Source of the DNA: Maniola hyperantus
Lineage: Eukaryota > Arthropoda > Insecta > Lepidoptera > Nymphalidae
Length of the DNA: 64,000 bases
Reading direction: 5' to 3'
Assembly: GCF_902806685.2 (NCBI RefSeq)
Contig: NC_048542.1
Span: 5,564,533 to 5,628,532 of the forward strand
Shown here: piece after piece, positions 13,293 through 26,200 of the stretch
How positions within the stretch are numbered: position 1 is the first letter of the stretch
Layout of the letters: each line of letters opens with the position of its first letter
Notes under the pieces: generated by a model
What the model saw: the letters and a program-made list of their open reading frames with translations, nothing else
What the model was told of the DNA's origin: nothing
Databases searched by the model: none
Position numbers and translations under genes: made by a program

Positions 13293-13459
13293 ATTGGGGC
13301 CGATTCTCTTGTACACAATATCTAAACTAAACTAAATTAACAGGTCTAAATCTAGTGCTATCCTTTTCCGCAAGCAACATTATGACAGGGATAACAATAG
13401 ATTTAGACGTGCCATTTTAGTTTAGTTTAGAGATTGTGTACAAGAGAATCGGCCCCAAT
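13293..13459. repeat. MITE with about 44-bp near-perfect terminal inverted repeats
   Basis: The left arm starts ATTGGGGCCGATTCTCTTGT and the right arm is its reverse complement; over about 44 bp I find one mismatch. The centre carries TGCTATCCTTTTCC. A diverged relative is at 15348-15497. Confidence 0.85.
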
Positions 13460-14789
13460 GTGAATCTGAATTTTTATTGATTATGAGAGTATTTTCCCAT
13501 TAATGCATGATATATTTTTTACTGTTTGCGTCCTTGTAGTTACGTAACACCCGCACTGAAATCGATTTTCAATCACTTTTTGATTATAATATTATAGTTA
13601 TTATTATGACAAAATAATGTTATTTACTAAAATAATTCCATAAGGCAAAGTATCCGGAGTTACGTGAATTTACATTTCTATACCTACCCATTGATCATTT
13701 TTTCCCCTTGTTATAGTTATATTTTATGTTAAGGACTTAAATGAAAATTTGCTACAAGTCCCGCAAATTGCGCGTGGCGGACATTTTAGTGACGTCAGCA
13801 CTAGACTGAAGTTTCGAGCTGATGGTATATTTTTACTTAAGTATACGTCAAAATGACGTCATTTCGATGTTAATGAGATATGGTTCCAGCGCAATAACAA
13901 TTTGCGGGATTTATATCACTTTATCGATATGGAGTTGATGACTTGATGGCAGATAGTAATTAACCATTAGCGTGTCAGAAGTTGATATTTAAATGAACGG
14001 ACGAATTCCTTGTCTCTGCAGCGTTAACAAACAATTAATGGTTGTTTTTGAATCTAACTCACGTAATTCTGGACTAACTTTTAGAAACATTTTGTTTTCT
14101 TATATGCATTCTTTATAATAAAACCATAAGAATTGCCAATGTCTTGGTAATCCACTTGAATATTAAGAAGGAGAACAGTGTATTATAGAAATTGATTGTA
14201 AGTTAATGATACAGTCTTTGTTCGATCCTTGTTTTTAATTGTAATTTAATTTCGGCTGGTCGATTTTTTTAAAATATATATTTATCAGTAATTCGGCCTC
14301 ATGGGCCTCAAGGAAATTTCCTTAAAATGTATACACATGAGTTGTATTGGTGTTTATTTTATTGCTTTAAAGAAATTAAGCTTAAAAACTCGCTATTTTT
14401 TCATGTGTACTCAATAATTTTGCAAGGGGATGCTTGTTCGGAATAAAATTAATGACACAAATTAATTTAATAAAAACCGTTAGTGGACATCGCGCGTTTT
14501 ATATATTTTAACGTAAGTGCTTTCGTGATTAAGTCTTTCTTAATTTTTAATTTTAGGTTATCTCGTTTTGTTAATTGTTACGATAAACTGGAACAGTCTA
14601 CAGTTTGATGTGTAAGTTTATGATTTTATAATCATGAATCGATGCAGGTTATTAGTATTTAACGTATTACAGTGTTAACGGCTAGGTATAAATAACTTCA
14701 AAATGCAAGCGCTAAGAAATATCTTTTTTGTTAATGATTAAAGCTGACTTTTTGTTAAACCTTCTCTTGTAGACTTAATGAATTGAATT

Positions 14790-14957
14790 GATGCGGCAGG
14801 AAGTATTGTACATCGACCTTTAGAAAGAGAAAGCGGCTTCGTAGAGCGTTGTCTGTCGTTGAGATCGATAAAATGTCTCATAGGTATGAGTGACAGAGAC
14901 AACGGTCTACAAAGCCGAAATCTCATTTTAAAGGTCGATGTACATTATTTCTTGCCG
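14790..14957. repeat. Foldback MITE (GTACATCGACCTTTA ends)
   Basis: Inverted arms contain TGTACATCGACCTTTA and TAGAGCGTTGTC.. on one side and their complements on the other. A second, diverged copy is at 22042-22232. Confidence 0.7.
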
Positions 14958-15347
14958 GCTACTGTAACTATGTATTTGCCAGACCCATACTTGTGCGTGT
15001 TGCCAGATATGTCAACAAGTAGGTTTAATGTTATTAAATCATGTGTTTGTTATGCTGTAAGAGCGTACCTCGGCCACATAATAAACAGTTCATATTCCAG
15101 AAGGTTTAAACCTTACGAACACGTGAAGATACCTATTTATTTAATTTACTGATTTAAGTAGTATTTGGGCAAGAGTGAAACGTGCCTGTCAAATAAGTGG
15201 GCACATTATCCATATTAAGTTCCTAAGTGAGCCCATTAAATAATAGTAATTTTAATTAAGGTTATAGTAATTTTCGTAATACATTTATAATTTAGTTTCA
15301 ACTCGCCCCGATGTCCACGAACATTAGCGTGTGATAAGTATACAATT

Positions 15348-15497
15348 TGGCTGATTTTGTGGTACACAATCTTCAAACTAAAATGAAAGCGCTTAATGTA
15401 TTGCTATCCCTTTTATAATGCTCTCTGTGGAAAAGGATAGCACTAGATTTAAACCTGTCGATTTAGTTAAGAGATTGTGTATAACAGAATTATCCAC
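15348..15497. repeat. Diverged relative of the 13293 MITE
   Basis: Shares TGTACACAAT-like ends, the CTAAACTAAA-like stretch and the central GCTATCC motif with 13293-13459, but the arms have many mismatches, so it is an older copy. Confidence 0.65.
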
Positions 15498-15672
15498 AAT
15501 ATTTAATAATTTTGTGTCGTTTAATTGAGTTTAAGTGTAGGTACCAAAAACAAGAGCCCGTGAAGGCGCGCGGGGCCACCCGGCTCCCGCAGTGATGATT
15601 CTCTGTAGTTATGTATTAAAATAAATAATAAATACATTTTATGGTTTTAATTGAATGCCTTATTGACCTTCT

Positions 15673-15817
15673 ACAGTGCGACAAGGTTCTCTTGGCACTT
15701 CAGTGACATTGACAGGGCGGCGCTGTTGGAGAATATTCAAACAAGAACAAAGGGGACACTTGACGGCAACGTTAGTTCCGATTTTCGCCACGCGCCAAGA
15801 TAGCCTTGTCGCACTGT
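15673..15817. repeat. MITE with ACAGTGCGACAAGG ends
   Basis: Terminal inverted repeats ACAGTGCGACAAGG / CCTTGTCGCACTGT flank a 145-bp non-coding element; the similarity continues inward through CTTGGC. Confidence 0.8.
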
Positions 15818-15978
15818 ATTCTATTGCATTGTTCTCGATGGCCTAATATTGCCACAAGGCGTCTCGGACGAGACTCGTTAGTCATTACGGGCACAGATTA
15901 TTTAGAGTATACTACGATTACGGGCTACAGCAGCAGCGTGGCAGGATGACAATGACGTAACAATGTATCATGCGTGTG

Positions 15979-16283
15979 ATGGGCTTCTAAGACCGTCAAG
16001 CAGCCAATCACGTAGACTTGCTTGAGCCAAGCATTTTGAACGTTTACAATGTTCGTTTGATTCTTGAGTCAAGCATAAAATCGCATCGATCACCGTCAAG
16101 CACGTACTAACGTGCTTGACGGTGATCGATGCGATTTTATAATTGACTTGACGCGACGTTTGGACAGTGTTCGAGATATGAGAAAAGTGCTGTTTGCTTG
16201 ATGCGACCGTCGCAGCAGCTTGATCAAACAAAACAAAATTACGTGCTTGACGTCAAGCCGCTTGGCCGTCTCGGAAGCCCTTA
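15979..16283. repeat. Large foldback with a perfect 31-bp central palindrome
   Basis: Outer arms start GGGCTTCTAAGACCGTCAAG and end with the approximate complement. Inside, 16075-16105 and 16110-16140 are perfect 31-bp inverted arms around a 4-nt loop (ACTA). The motif GTCAAGCACGT recurs several times, suggesting repeated internal inversions. Confidence 0.8.
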
Positions 16284-16617
16284 AGATTTGTACAGTAGGC
16301 TACTAATTTTATAAGTTACATCAGTAAAAGTATGCTGAAAGCTAGGTATAAAGATAAAAAGAAAAGCTGTCGTCTGTACAGTTCTGAGCCCGACAGTGCT
16401 TTAATGTGGATCGGTGCTTACTATTTCTACGTAATAAAATCGTGGGCGCTGGTGTGGCTCTGGCGTGATGGATAGCCTGCGACAGGTCGAGATGTCTATC
16501 GGGGTATGAGACGGGGAGACGCGGACGCCCCGCACAACCACGCTCGCCCGCACCGGGTTAGCGCCTCTCTCTCGACCTCTCGCCTACTATACAGGAAACC
16601 TAAGCGTCAATAAATGC

Positions 16618-19600
16618 TCAATCGTGTCTACTGTCCGGCTCCGTGACTTCGTCTGGGTTCGCATCAATGTCGTCGGCAATGTGTACCGGCGGTCGCACCA
16701 CCGGGTCTATGTCTTTCATCGCCTCGATCAACTCCGCTGTTGTTTTGTATGACGAGATTGTGTGCTTTACGAAGTCCCTGTGAATTTTAAATTACTGGTG
16801 TACGTAGTAATGGTATAGGGTTTGGGCCCTAATCATTATTCTTTCCAACTGGGGTCATACTTCGCCTGAGCGATCGCTACTTTTTAGCAGCTGAAGATTT
16901 AGTCGCGTAGAAGCCAATAAAAAGTATGGGTCTTATAAATCTGCCATATCCCTTTTAAATTAGCCCGCTTCCATCTTAGACCACCACTCACCACTTACTG
17001 CCAGGTGAGATCGCAGTCGAGGGCTAACTTGCAACGGGATGTAAAAAGCTTTTGCTTACATCGAAAAACTCGGGGCATCCAAATAAAAAAGTTTGATGAT
17101 TTCAAGCTTATCTAAGCTTTTTTTTTATCATGAGATTGGCTTGCGTTTGACGACAGTCCTACCTTATAAAAAGCAATGATGAGGTCTAGGTTGGAATGCG
17201 CTTGCCTAAAATGCCTATGATCACTCTTGCCTTGAAGGTATGGGTACATATTTGGATTATACGTAGTTGGGGACTGGGAACACGGGCGCTGGAAGGGAAG
17301 GGTTTTGTTGAAGGGCATATTCTATTCCACACGCTTAGGCGATAGAGGCCAGTGTGCTCCCAGTCGCAGTCTTTAGAACGCAGTAACAGCCGCCAACTAA
17401 TAAAACTATTTTAGCTACCTACCTAAAGTAAAAAGCCTTGGTAAATACAGCTGGCTGGTATTCGTGTCCACAACGTTCCGGTCCAAAGCTCATCACTCCC
17501 ATCAGGCGGTTGTGTTGTACAGCCGGGGCCCCGGCGTCGAACTAGACAAAAATTAGACAGAATAGGTAAAAAAATAGGTCAAGTGCGAGTCGGACTTACA
17601 CACGAAGGGTTCCGTACCATCGTACAAGAAATAACACTTAACTTTTTGTTAATTTTCATGGTGGTTATTCTAAAATTCTTTTTATTTGTTGTTATAGCGG
17701 CAATAGAAATACACATTCTGTGAAAATTTCAATTAGTTGCTATAGTGTTTCTACCTCAGAGATATAGTTAGTTATCAAAATGAAAATCACCAGAGGACGA
17801 GAAAGATCGCCCACGTGATAGGCCTTAAACCGCTCAAATTAGAAATTAATCTGGGCTACGTCTGGTTCTTTGCAAAAGTTCATCAAGCTCCATACAGGAT
17901 ATTCGCCCCGAACAACATCGCTTTTCTTAGACTGACTGGTTGTTGAGATCTATAGAGCGAACTTTTACATTGTTCAGACTCGCGTTTCGTTTTGATTCAG
18001 TCTTCATCATCTATTTGACATATTAATTCTGTCTCGTTTCAACTCTAAACTCTGAGCAAAGTAAGTACGCTCTACTGATCTCAGCTTTAGAAAAAGAAGA
18101 CTAAACTTCCACTTACCAAACACGCATCTCTAGTACCGTTCCTCAAGGAGGCGCAGAAGAAATCGGGCGTGAATTGGAAGCCACTGACGAGCTGGTAGGC
18201 GTCACTGCAGTACCCACGCGTTCGCACTTTCAGACGTGCTGTCATCAGATCTGGTGTATGATCCCTAAAAGCTGTGTCCGAACCCTGGAAACGTCATATT
18301 TGATGGCCCCAAGATTTTTTGCTAATTTAAAAGGTATTTTAAATTAATTTATAGTCTACTTTTGCTTGAAGCACCTTGGGCTTAATGCTCAGACGGAAAA
18401 AACGCCGGAGTAACCAGCTCTTAGTTAAAAGATGTGTGGCAAGTTTGGAAAATAAACGTATTTCTTTCTTTCTCTATAATATTTACTACCTATCTATATC
18501 ATAGGTGATTGTCAGGTTTTACTAATGGGTTATTGTCTTTTTGAGTCTTGGAACATGTGGTTAGTGCATACGAGCGAGGATTAAAGTATCTACCTAAGTA
18601 CGTACATAATATAATACGTCTTAGATATTTATATGGTTTTACGAGTAGAGAATAGAGAGGTATAGTACACGTCCTGTTGGCAATCGCGCGGATGACGTGT
18701 GGGGCGTCCTCCCGCCTCCATACCCCGATTGCCATCTCGACCTGTTGCGTATTTCGGAGTTATGTGCGTTTTAAACAATTAAATATCACTTGAGAAAATC
18801 GTGAGGAAACCTGAGGGTTTTCATAATGTTCTGAGAAGTGTATGAAGTCTGTCAATCCGCACTTGGCTAGCGTGGTGGATTATGGCCTAACCCCTTTTCC
18901 CTTTTCATTCTGAGAGGAAACCCTTGCTCAGTAGTGAGCCGGTAATGGGTTGATTATGATGATGAGATATGTTTTGGCCCGGTGGAAAAGTTCTAAACAG
19001 CAAGGCAATAAGGCATGGTGACATTTCAGGATGCTTGTCTCCTACTTGAAGACACACAAATCACTATTCACACACACACGTCACAGTTTATAAGCGTCTG
19101 AATAACGCAATCGGGATGGCAATAAGGGTGGGGACGCCCGCACAGCCCCCGCGCTAACCCGGTGCGGGATAACGCGGATGACGTGCGGTTGTGCGGGGCG
19201 TCCCTCCGTCACATACCTCGATTGCTATCTCGACTTGTCACGTACTATAGGTAGGCATAAAGAAATAATTACACGCGTAGCTCCCCAACCAGTAACTGCC
19301 ACGAAGCTCTGTGCGTAAGGTTCCTTCATTCCAGTATAGATCTTGATTAAATTTATATACGGCGTGAATTCTGTAAGAAGAATTAACAGAATCTGTAATA
19401 AACATAAAGTACCTATCTGCCATTTAAAAAAATGTACCAAGGTAGTTTGTAACAAGGTAGTGTAGAAATTTCAATAGATAGGTACCTATGTTTCAGATTT
19501 TTTAATGCTCTTAAGAATATTCCATAAGACAAACTTACTGTCCAATGCAGTCTAACGCGGCTAAGCAAAAGTTCAAGGGATCACGTGAAAAACGATTCTT

Positions 19601-20837
19601 GCTTATAGAAGTTTTGTGGAGTACAAATGACGGGACCTGTCCATTACCTACTCTCACCAGAGGTTTCTCGTTCCGACATTTTTACGGCTGGGTTACATAA
19701 TTATTGTAAATGTTTAAAGCCAACTATGAATATTTGCAGCATCAGAAGATCGTCAATGCGTTGCCGGATTTTCAGAAATTTGTTGATCCCATAACCCCAT
19801 TGTATAAAGACATCAAACGAGTCGCAGCGAGCCGCTGGATTCAGGCGGCGCGTGGAAGTGTGTGGAAGTCCTATATATTATGTTCAGTAGTGAACGTAGT
19901 GACGTAGTAACATAGAGATGACATCGCTTGTTGACGACGATGATGATAATCCCATGTTCAAATCTTAGCGGGAACAACGCCGACATAAGGGACTGAGTTT
20001 TGATTTGAGCTGAATTGTTTTACCTAGATTTTCAGCAAGTTTTAACAAAGCAATATCTGCGTGTGGTACTGGTTCCTCTTCGAACTTGGGGTGCCTCACA
20101 GCTCCTGAGACATCCACTAGCTGACCACCCTCGTGTGGTTGCGCGCTGCCCACTCTTACTTTGACAAATTTTCCTAAGGTTTTCATTGGTGAGACGTGGA
20201 GGACGCTGTAGAATCGAAAGACACAAAATTGTTGTAGGTCTGTGTTCTGTACTTAATACCTACTGATTTACCCAGATTCACCTACCTGTCTCTTTCGTGG
20301 CACTTGTCAGGTCTATGTTAGGTAGGTACCTACCATATTCAATAGAGCTAATAGGTACCTACTCAGTACCTAAGGTAGCCTAGCTAAGGTACAAACATTT
20401 AGATCGTGTCACGTCACATGACGGTTCCAAGCCCACCCGTTGCTCTATTGCCGTCCATCTAGGTACTACTAGCAGGGATATTATTTTCCTTTTATTTGTC
20501 TTTTGTAGGGTCCCGTTACAGGTAGGTACCTACTTATAAAGGCACACCGCACATACATGATAGCTACTTACTAATTCAAGCAATGTGCAGCTGTAAGCAC
20601 CCAGTTCACGTCAACAATAGTGCCAGCACACCATAGCCTTCCATTAATTATGATTGCAGCTATGTAGGGAAAGTTCCTAGTATCGGTGGCATTTCCACCA
20701 CGAATCCTTAAGGTCTCCTTGTTGAGGTTCAGAAGGTAATCGTTCCGGATTCTAAAAGCTTTCTTCTCACCGTGGTGGTGTCGACGTCTCCCACTCTCGA
20801 ATAGAACTGGTTCAGGCTCATTGTAGTCTACGTCCAT
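16618..20837 (-). CDS. Trypsin-fold serine protease homolog (catalytic Ser replaced)
   Basis: Six exons, complement of 16618-16777, 17423-17541, 18117-18284, 19273-19370, 20024-20205 and 20572-20837; all have GT-AG ends and fitting phases and give 330 residues. S1 domain: activation-like site LR|IRGG (R44-I45), TAAHC with His85, ADIALLKL with Asp139, VTGWG (174-178), RDAC with an S1-pocket Asp at 235. The motif normally GDSGGP reads FDAGAP (239-244), so Ser195 is Ala241 and oxyanion Gly193 is Phe. Cys pairs expected for 42-58, 168-182 and 191-220 are present, so the fold is probably intact while hydrolysis is not expected. The pro-region (1-44) is basic with RRRHHH and lacks a signal peptide; an acceptor-like CCAG just upstream of the ATG suggests an unseen signal-peptide exon. 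An acidic tail of about 40 residues follows the domain. Probable role, by family: secreted pseudo-protease in immunity, digestion or reproduction (inference). Confidence 0.85.
17130..17340. repeat. Dispersed LINE-like 3' fragment
   Basis: The stretch beginning TTGCGTTTGACGAC and containing CACTCTTGCCTTGAAGGTA recurs at 30345-30510. No intact reading frame; probably the 3' end of a non-LTR element. It lies in an intron of the protease homolog. Confidence 0.5.
18753..18964 (+). repeat. SINE family 2 copy in protease-homolog intron
   Basis: Same family as 1407-1720 in the opposite orientation, ending in a GATTATGATGATGA tail. Its tRNA-like head is missing (5' truncated). Confidence 0.65.
19106..19250. 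repeat. GC-rich foldback MITE copy
   Basis: Copy of the GCGACAGGTC family (see 9470-9635), lying just downstream of exon 4 of the protease homolog in its sense direction. A shorter fragment is at 18665-18753. Confidence 0.7.
19795..19952 (+). mobile_element. RTE-like non-LTR retrotransposon 3' fragment
   Basis: Forward reading gives IKRVAASRWIQAA, the typical C-terminal end of lepidopteran RTE-type polyproteins, followed by a GATGATGAT tail. It is 5' truncated and sits in the intron between protease-homolog exons 2 and 3. Confidence 0.6.
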
Positions 20838-23280
20838 TTTGAATTTTACTGGATTTTAAAATGAGAAGAAGCAAGAATTAGGCATTTTACCTACGCTTTA
20901 TTACTCAGTGGCACAGATGGAACTTTGCCAATCCTAATAATATTTATACCAACAATAAGAAAATAAAATACTCCTAGTAACTTGATCAAATGTATGACCA
21001 CTTAAAATTATTACTAAAAGATTCAAATCAATCGCGATTCAAGATACTATTAGCGCCATCTAGTAAATAAATATCATAAATGTGAAAGTTTGGATGTCTG
21101 TTACTCTTTCACGCCACAATGACTGAACCAATTTGTCGGAATGGGGGCAACTTATACTCTGACTACTTTTTATCCCAGAAAATCAGAGTTCCCGTGGGGT
21201 TTAAAATAACCTAAATACACCCGGATGAGGTCGCGGGCATTCTCTAGTAGGTATAGTAGATATAAAGTTGGAAACCGCAGTCAAAGCATGAAACTAAAAA
21301 AAATAAAGAAATCACTTTCCAAACGACTCTGCCGAGTCTCGAGCCCGGATCTTATCTCACTAATGAAGATTCAGTGCACGTAATTTCTTCAATTTAGTAA
21401 TAAAATAATTGATACCTACTTAATTTATAATTTGACGATTTGTTATAATTTTCTCACTTCTAGGTCTTACCTACTGCTGGGTTATTTCGCTCTTTATGTC
21501 CAATGGAATATCCAAAATTTAAATATAAGCAAAATAATGTTGCTGTTCTAACCACGATCATACCTACTGTTTCTTTATGACTAGTCAACTAGTGTATTGT
21601 TTCTATAAAATGTTATTTCTGTATGTTTTATGGAGCAAAATATAGTTTCATGTTCAAATCAAGATTAGTTTTTTTATTGAATTACCAAAGATATTATTAT
21701 TAAACTCCATGAGTCCAGATAGGCAAACCGCAGGATTGCTCTGCCTAGACGGCTGCGTGGGCCCTCTGTATGTAATACCATATCCTTACTCTGTGATAGT
21801 ACTCCTTAAGCGCCAGTGTGGCGACCCCGTGGCTAGGTAGTGTTGACCAAACAGAGTCGTAGTTAGGGAATATTTTTGCAACGCGGTAAAGAGAGGAGTT
21901 CAGAGGACTGAAACTGATTAAACAATCGCGTGCTCCCGCGCTGTAGAAATCCCCTCGACCTTCTTCGGTCCGCCAAAGAGCTATAAAAATTGATAAATGT
22001 GGAATTGCAAATGTTCGCCGAGTGTGGTAGTTTTGATCATGAGGCAGTACGCGGCAGACAGTAATGACCTTTAGATTTTAGAATGACAATTTTCGGCTTT
22101 GTAGAGCGTTATCTCTGTAACTCATACCTATAATATGACGTTTTGTCGGTCTCAATGACAGGGACAACGCTCTACAAATCTGCTATCTCCTTCTAAATTT
22201 CGATGTACATGACTTTTGGCCGCGTACTGTAAGTTGGTTATTAGGTATAGTATAGCTATAATACCTAGTTGCTATGTTGCTAATAAGAAATACAAAATAT
22301 TGTGTATAAATTATTCAATGATTTAATGGCATCTGAACTTATCACTAATAATACCATTTATTTATTCGTCAATAATATCACAATCGGAATTCAATAGGCA
22401 CAGTAAAAATACATCATAAGTACAATTTCAACCCTATCACAGTATGAACTAGATTTATATCATTTATATATATTGCACAAAAATTTAGGGCCATTTATGG
22501 CCTTTGTAACAATATGTTATTAATTAGTCAATTTTTCATAGGTTTAAAAAAATTCAAATATACCTAAGTCAGCCCTTGACTGCAATCTAACCTGGTGGTA
22601 ACTGATGATGCAGTCCAAGATGGAAGCGGGCTAACCTGGAAGAGGTATGGCAATTTTTATTAAACCCAAACCCATTAGCATATATGGTAAGCATCGATAA
22701 GCAACGTCTAATGGTCATTATAATATCGTGGTATGCAATTATGGATCCTAAATTAGTACCTACCTAATGCTATAATAATAGGTAGAGCTGTTATTCTATA
22801 AAATATTTTTTCTCCCAAAAAAAAACGTCATTCAGCTATTTTTTGTCCGCACGCCAGCAATAAATTCTGAAAATTCCAGTTAAAAATTATTTTTAACTGG
22901 AATTGCAGGACAGTTTCATACTGGTAACGAGGTTCTTCACTAAGTAACAGTCTCCGATAACAGAACTATTCGTATTTGTCTATTATCTCAAGAAATCTGG
23001 CTAGTCTGAAGAATTTCAAGGAGTAGGCGAATATACTCCTCATGTCATACTTATTTTTAAGTCATAAACATGAGACTTAAAAATAACTAAACAGCAGATG
23101 CTCTGATAGCTTCTCATAGTTTCTAAGTTTATTATGTCAAGAAAATTGGACAGTCAGAGTTTCAAAGAGTATAAGTAGGTAGATATATGATGGCGTATGT
23201 ATGTGTAGTTGTACCTACTCCTCAAGCCAAAAGTTATAACATAGTTTATAAACTGTGTCGTTACTACGAGGTAGGTAAGT
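20838..23280. other. Intergenic between protease homolog and Tret1-like gene
   Basis: No further exon could be supported. Contents: a Helitron-like short repeat (about 21066-21245), the second copy of the 14790 MITE (22042-22232), a reversed SINE fragment (about 22575-22680), a 15-bp palindrome (22872-22904) and many TAGGTA/TACCTA motifs. A promoter or signal-peptide exon of the protease homolog would be expected here but was not recognised. Confidence 0.5.
22042..22232. repeat. Second copy of the 14790 foldback MITE
   Basis: Shares TTTGTAGAGCGTT, CTCTACAAA and TCGATGTACAT blocks in inverted arrangement with 14790-14957. Arms are diverged. Confidence 0.65.
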
Positions 23281-26200
23281 CTATAATCTGCTAGTCTCAT
23301 TTCCAGTCTCCACACCTTTCCTTTTCTCCTTCTGCCTTCCGTCAAGTATCGCGTATATCTCTTCCAGAGTTCTGTCCTTAGTCTCCGGTACGTATAGCAC
23401 AGTATACAATGTGCCGATGAAACAGACTAAGGAAAACATAATGAAGACCCAGTGGATTCCTAAGAGTTTCAGAAGGGGGTCGTAGGCTTTTGATTGGAGA
23501 AAGTCGCTGAGCGCGTCCACAGAGCTCACGAAGGATGTTACCATGCCGCGATGCTGAAACAAATATTTAACAATAAGTATTCATTGTGCCTTTTCCTGGC
23601 AGTGCAGTGTTGTGCTTTGTGCTGAAATCGGTTGGTAGTTGATGCGTTAAGAAACAATTTATAAATAAACAAACACTACAATATTACCTATAGGTATGTT
23701 AGTGGGTAGTAAGGTACATAATAATAATACGTTTGACTAAAGCTGAACGCCGACGCAACGCGATTAGCCAAGGTATTTCACAGAAATGCTAAGGCTATAA
23801 AGCGTGACTTGACTCAGACTTCAAGTTCAAGAGCCAAAGTGTCAATGATACATCGAGGTCTCGTTTTATCAGTTTGAGTAAAGTCAAAATGTGCCCTATA
23901 GATCTCAACCTGAGAGCGTTTGGTTAAAAGCAATGGCGTGGAAAGGTTCGAAGCCATGGTAAGCAGTAGGCACTATTGCTGACTGCCATGATATAAAATG
24001 AGCATTGAAATCTGCTATGGATGCAAAGGGGGTACAGCCCACCTTGTGTAACAATTTGCAACGCAGGTCTAGGCTTTAAAAATGCTTACCTGGAAGGAAA
24101 ACAGCTCGGAGGTAATGACATAAGGCACCGGTTGGTACCCCGCGGCATCCGCAAAGATGCAGAGGCACATGGCGACCACGGGCAGCCAGCCAGGCAGCCA
24201 GATCGACATGGAGGTTATGTAGAACCAGGCCCCGAGCGCCAGCATTGAGAGACCCGTTGCAAAGGACGTGCCTGCTAGAAGCCACTGCAAACATGATAAG
24301 ATTTCATCAGTTAAAAGCCTACCATCATCACCCGTACACGACTCAAGTTCGCCAAAATAGATTGTCGATGTTGTCAAGACAGAGCTGAAGATAAAGACGA
24401 AAAATAATAATTCAAAAGCTTATCGACATACTGAATGCTGAATGTACTCTCTTGAGGCTCAGAGGAAAGAGAAAGGCTAAAAGGCGGTTCTCCTAGTTAA
24501 CGACTTGGGTCAATGTTGCTTTACTAGCAGAATCGAATAACATGCGTTGACTGCTGTTGCTAGGTAGTTGCTTCGCAAATAATTGGGAATAGTTTAGGAA
24601 AAATAAGTAACTAGGTAGGTAACTTGATTTTGATATATAACTAGGTATATTATTTTGATGGAATTACCGAACCAACTGATGACCTTTAGTAAAGTTTATC
24701 ATGATGACGGCGTTGATGAGTCAACATTCAATTTACCAAAATGTGTTTGTGTTTAGTTCACCCAGTTTAGTTCCATCGCAATTCGACGCATACTCCTACT
24801 CCTACGACCTACTCAATATTCCTTCAAAGTATGGATCATAGACTTTAAGTTTTGGTACTTACTAGGCGTGGTTTACATTACATTGAAGTAGCAAAGGCGA
24901 AAATGTAACGTGGATACAGGTATCTTCCATATACCAAGTATGGTGTAAGTTATACGTGCAGGACGTGGCAGTTCCTGCTGTGTCACACTACTATCGTCTG
25001 CTTGTTGGGGCTCAGCTACATGCTCATGGATTCTGAGGCCTGCTCGAAGATCGAGCCTGCGTACATGAGCAGTGAGCACCACCAGGTAACCGCAGGTTTC
25101 TTGAAAATATTACCTTTCGTCCAGTCTTCTCCACAATGCAGCTGGCGACAATGGAGCCCAGCAGTTGTATGGCACCCACGACTATCGTCTGCTTGTTGGG
25201 GCTCAGCTTCAGGCTGATGGACTCTGAGGCCTGCTCGAAGATCGAGCCTGCGTACATGAGCACCACCAGGTAACCGCAGGTTTCTTGCGAGAGCATCACG
25301 TTTACCGCTATGCGGAACGCCTTGAATGTCGTTTTGTCTTGTACTGAAAGAAAAATGGGATGTGGTTGAAATTTATGCCTGATACGTAATTAATTATAGG
25401 CGCCGGTCTCACTAGATGGAGTCGGCTTTTCGATACACTTTAGCCCACTTTACTTGGATTTGAGCATTCTGGCTCTATATCGAATTTGGTAGGTATAGGT
25501 ACTGGTAGGTAGGATAGGTCAACTGTGGTATCAAATTAAAGGTCTCATTTCATGAATGAAAATATTCAGAACTGTTCGTTCGTGAAAAAGAATTTGTAGG
25601 GAGTCAAGAAGGTGCCCCGGGAAAGAGCCATCGAGCAAGTACCGAACCGGCCCATATAACCGCGAGGTTGGTGGGGCCATGGGAGGTGGTGGGTTATTCG
25701 TCCGTGATGGTATTTTTTTATGTTTCGTGTTTGCGTTTTTGGACTTTAATAAGTTGCCATTGTTGCCATTCCCATTCGATTTAAAATTATTTAGATAAAA
25801 TTTTCCAAATTGTTTGAATCTGATAACAGACTGTATTCTGACTCGTCACTGGACAATTTAATGAGACGCTTCTCTAAATCTACAATCTAGGTACTACATA
25901 GGTACAATAATCAAAAAATTAAAGAAGCACAAGTAACTCTAACAAAAAGTACAGTTCAACAGGAATAGATTTATGACTTCACTTCTGTAATAGACATATT
26001 TTTTTGCTCGTCGTAATATCTATAATTTTTTGCTTTGAGCGCGTGAACTTGAATGTAACGCGTTTGGTTAAAAATGAGACAACACTAAGTTGCGTGGATA
26101 TTTTTTTTTGTAAATTGTTTAAGAAAGTATAATGTAGATCTTTAAATGGGTAGTTAGAAGTCCTAATACCTACTGTGAAAATATTTTCAAAATCAATTGG

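Larger units (their letters stand above)
11132..16617. other. Intergenic: PDS5 3' flank and foldback elements
   Basis: I see no protein-coding gene here. PDS5 3' UTR must begin at 11132 but no single clear poly(A) signal can be chosen. The stretch holds a Helitron-like short repeat (about 11691-11900), MITEs at 13293-13459, 14790-14957, 15348-15497, 15673-15817 and 15979-16283, and a GC-rich MITE at 16474-16590. Remaining sequence is AT-rich without recognisable structure. Confidence 0.6.

Noticed and set aside
14738..15152. Small frames on both strands (62 and 97 codons)
   Set aside because: They overlap the inverted arms of a MITE (14790-14957) and show no protein-like features.
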